Source: Nocardia sp. (lineage in GTDB: Bacteria > Actinomycetota > Actinomycetes > Mycobacteriales > Mycobacteriaceae). From it: DNA of 6,606 nucleotides. Both the position numbers and the translations under genes were made by a program. This document shows, piece after piece, positions 5,882-6,606 of this stretch. A model generated the notes under the pieces. That model did not search any database. It was not told the DNA's origin and was given only the letters and a program-made list of their open reading frames with translations. Every line of letters begins with the position of its first letter. The first letter of the stretch is position 1. The DNA is taken from NCBI GenBank assembly GCA_013361595.1, contig JABFXT010000223.1, positions 1 to 6,606 on the forward strand, in the 5' to 3' direction.

Positions 5882-5897
5882 CCCGGGGTTCCGCGGG
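5882..5897. terminator. Weak hairpin in the convergent metI/kinase gap
   Basis: CCCG (5882-5885) pairs with CGGG (5894-5897), with two further G-C pairs possible across a G-G mismatch. It is the best hairpin in the 57 bases between the convergent stops at 5853 and 5911 and could end transcription from either side. There is no T-tract and the stem is short. Confidence 0.25.
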
Positions 5898-5910
5898 ACG
5901 GTTCGGTCGG

Positions 5911-6438
5911 CTACGGCCGGATCGGGCGCGCGTCGGCCAGGATCGCCGCGACGGTCTCCTCGACGGTGAGATCCGAGGTGTCGAACCAATTCCCGAGTCG
6001 CGGGGTGCTCTCCCGCAGGACGGCGTCGAGGGCGGATACGGTGAACGTCCCGTAGGCGTTCTTGTCCCGGCCCGCCTCACGCGCGGCCACTGCCTCGGGT
6101 CGCGGCGCCAGGACGACGACGTACAGCGGATCGGTCCGGATCCGGTCGACGATCCACGGAAGATGTTCCCCGAGCACCACATCCTGCAGGACGGCTGCGA
6201 AACCGGCAGCTGCGTATTCGTCGGCGGCGGCCGCGGCGAGCCGGTGGCGCAATTGCAACTGCGCGACGGCGGCCGGGCTGGGCTCGGCGCTCATCTCGGC
6301 TCGTCCGTTGACCACGAATCTGCGGAACACGTCACCGCGAATATGCGCCGAACACGGCAGGCGCTCGGCCAGCGCCTGGGCCACCGTCGACTTGCCCGCG
6401 GCCTGGATACCGGTGATCAGATAGACGGAGCCCGACAT
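5911..6438 (-). CDS. Small P-loop kinase-like protein (AAA_33 / chloramphenicol phosphotransferase-like, 175 aa)
   Basis: This is a single-domain P-loop NTPase expected to transfer phosphate from ATP to a small molecule that is not identified. After a short beta strand, VYLITG, Walker A reads GIQAAGKST (10-18) with Lys16. An RGDVFRR segment (34-40) follows and carries Asp36, at the position where such kinases keep a catalytic or base-contact acid. LQDVVLG (84-90) gives a second acidic strand end. An LAPRPE-VAAREAGRD stretch (110-124) forms the arginine-rich lid region. DTSDLTVEET near the C terminus is also common in this group. Such stand-alone proteins are widespread in actinomycetes, and most have no tested substrate. 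The ATG at 6438 gives the usual N terminus for the group, although no Shine-Dalgarno is visible before it. The frame is open further upstream (TTG at 6537) but would add 33 unrelated residues across the operator-like repeats. It converges on metI. Confidence 0.85.
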   Translation of the reverse strand: MSGSVYLITGIQAAGKSTVAQALAERLPCSAHIRGDVFRRFVVNGRAEMSAEPSPAAVAQLQLRHRLAAAAADEYAAAGFAAVLQDVVLGEHLPWIVDRIRTDPLYVVVLAPRPEAVAAREAGRDKNAYGTFTVSALDAVLRESTPRLGNWFDTSDLTVEETVAAILADARPIRP

Positions 6439-6476
6439 ACCGACATGATGGCAGAGGCAGCCGAGACGGTCGGCAT

Positions 6477-6494
6477 CGACAACCTCGGTTGTCG
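6477..6494. promoter_or_regulatory. Operator-like perfect dyad, copy 1, upstream of the kinase gene
   Basis: CGACAACC and GGTTGTCG are perfect 8-bp inverted arms around a TC centre. The centre lies 47 bp before the kinase ATG. A two-base loop is too tight for a good RNA hairpin, which argues for a protein-binding DNA site, such as a dimeric TetR/MarR/GntR-type regulator. The 16-bp core recurs at 6533-6548. Confidence 0.6.
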
Positions 6495-6523
6495 TTCGAT
6501 CGATGGCTACCGATTCGGATATC

Positions 6524-6529
6524 GGACGA
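6524..6529 (-). promoter_or_regulatory. Possible -10 element (TATCGT) of the kinase promoter
   Basis: On the minus strand TATCGT (6532-6527 with immediate flanks) fits TANNNT and lies between the two dyads, directly downstream of copy 2. Transcription would start near 6520, leaving a leader of about 80 nt that contains copy 1. No clear -35 is seen; the coordinates are approximate to a few bases. Confidence 0.25.
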
Positions 6530-6532
6530 TAC

Positions 6533-6548
6533 GACAATTTTGGTTGTC
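6533..6548. promoter_or_regulatory. Operator-like dyad, copy 2
   Basis: GACAATTTTGGTTGTC has the same length and outer half-sites (GACAA...TTGTC) as GACAACCTCGGTTGTC at 6478-6493, differing at three inner positions. Copy centres are 55 bp apart. If the open end at 6547 is a real gene, this copy overlaps its stop codon. Confidence 0.55.
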
Positions 6549-6606
6549 ACTCTTCGGTGGCCGGGACGCGCGTATCCGGCCAGCGTTTACGTGCGGCCTG
6601 CCGGCT
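6547..6606 (-). CDS. Possible C-terminal end of a minus-strand gene cut by the window edge
   Basis: From the right edge, one minus-strand frame reads 19 residues, SRQAARKRWPDTRVPATEE, then TGA at 6549-6547. The basic RKRW followed by an acidic, loose end looks like a normal protein C terminus, and 14 of 19 third codon positions are G or C. The piece is too short for any family call. If real, it lies upstream of the kinase gene on the same strand, about 108 bp away. It may also be chance. Confidence 0.35.
   Translation of the reverse strand, partial: SRQAARKRWPDTRVPATEE

Noticed and set aside
1..6606. CRISPR array, tRNA/rRNA genes, insertion sequence or phage genes
   Set aside because: There are no regularly spaced repeats, no cloverleaf or rRNA-like sequence, and no transposase, integrase or terminal inverted repeats.

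Overview
The window comes from a high-GC actinomycete. A Nocardia-type genome is my best guess, based on strong G/C third-position bias, GTG and TTG starts, a DUF6131-type mini membrane protein, and a LIP-family secreted lipase beside a duplicated MetQ. This is inference from family knowledge; no phylogenetic marker is present.

Layout. Positions 1-714 (minus strand) hold two small membrane proteins, a 51-residue DUF6131-like protein and a 136-residue two-helix protein with a basic, coiled-coil-like tail. Hairpins lie downstream of each, and a possible stress-sigma promoter lies in front of the pair. Positions 845-1987 (minus) encode an exported serine lipase/esterase of the LIP family. Positions 1988-2267 hold no intact gene but do carry the last ~34 codons of a short-chain dehydrogenase on the plus strand, apparently a relic. 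Positions 2268-5853 form a methionine-uptake locus: a stand-alone metQ paralogue on the minus strand, a 133-bp divergent control region, then metQ-metN-metI on the plus strand. The metQ/metN junction overlaps by 4 bp and the metN/metI gap is 10 bp. Positions 5911-6438 (minus) encode a small P-loop kinase-like protein. Upstream of it is a ~110-bp region with two copies of a 16-bp dyad, and then what may be the C-terminal end of another minus-strand gene running off the right edge.

How the genes fit together. MetQ (lipoprotein), MetN (ATPase with C-terminal NIL/ACT regulatory domain) and MetI (permease) make a complete methionine ABC importer. The divergent second MetQ probably delivers a related ligand to the same MetNI. 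It differs from its neighbour at one methionine-contact position. The other genes show no clear functional link to the importer.

I do not see an obviously new system. The points most worth a second look are the twin dyads before the kinase, the altered MetQ paralogue with an apparently leaderless start, and the dehydrogenase relic.
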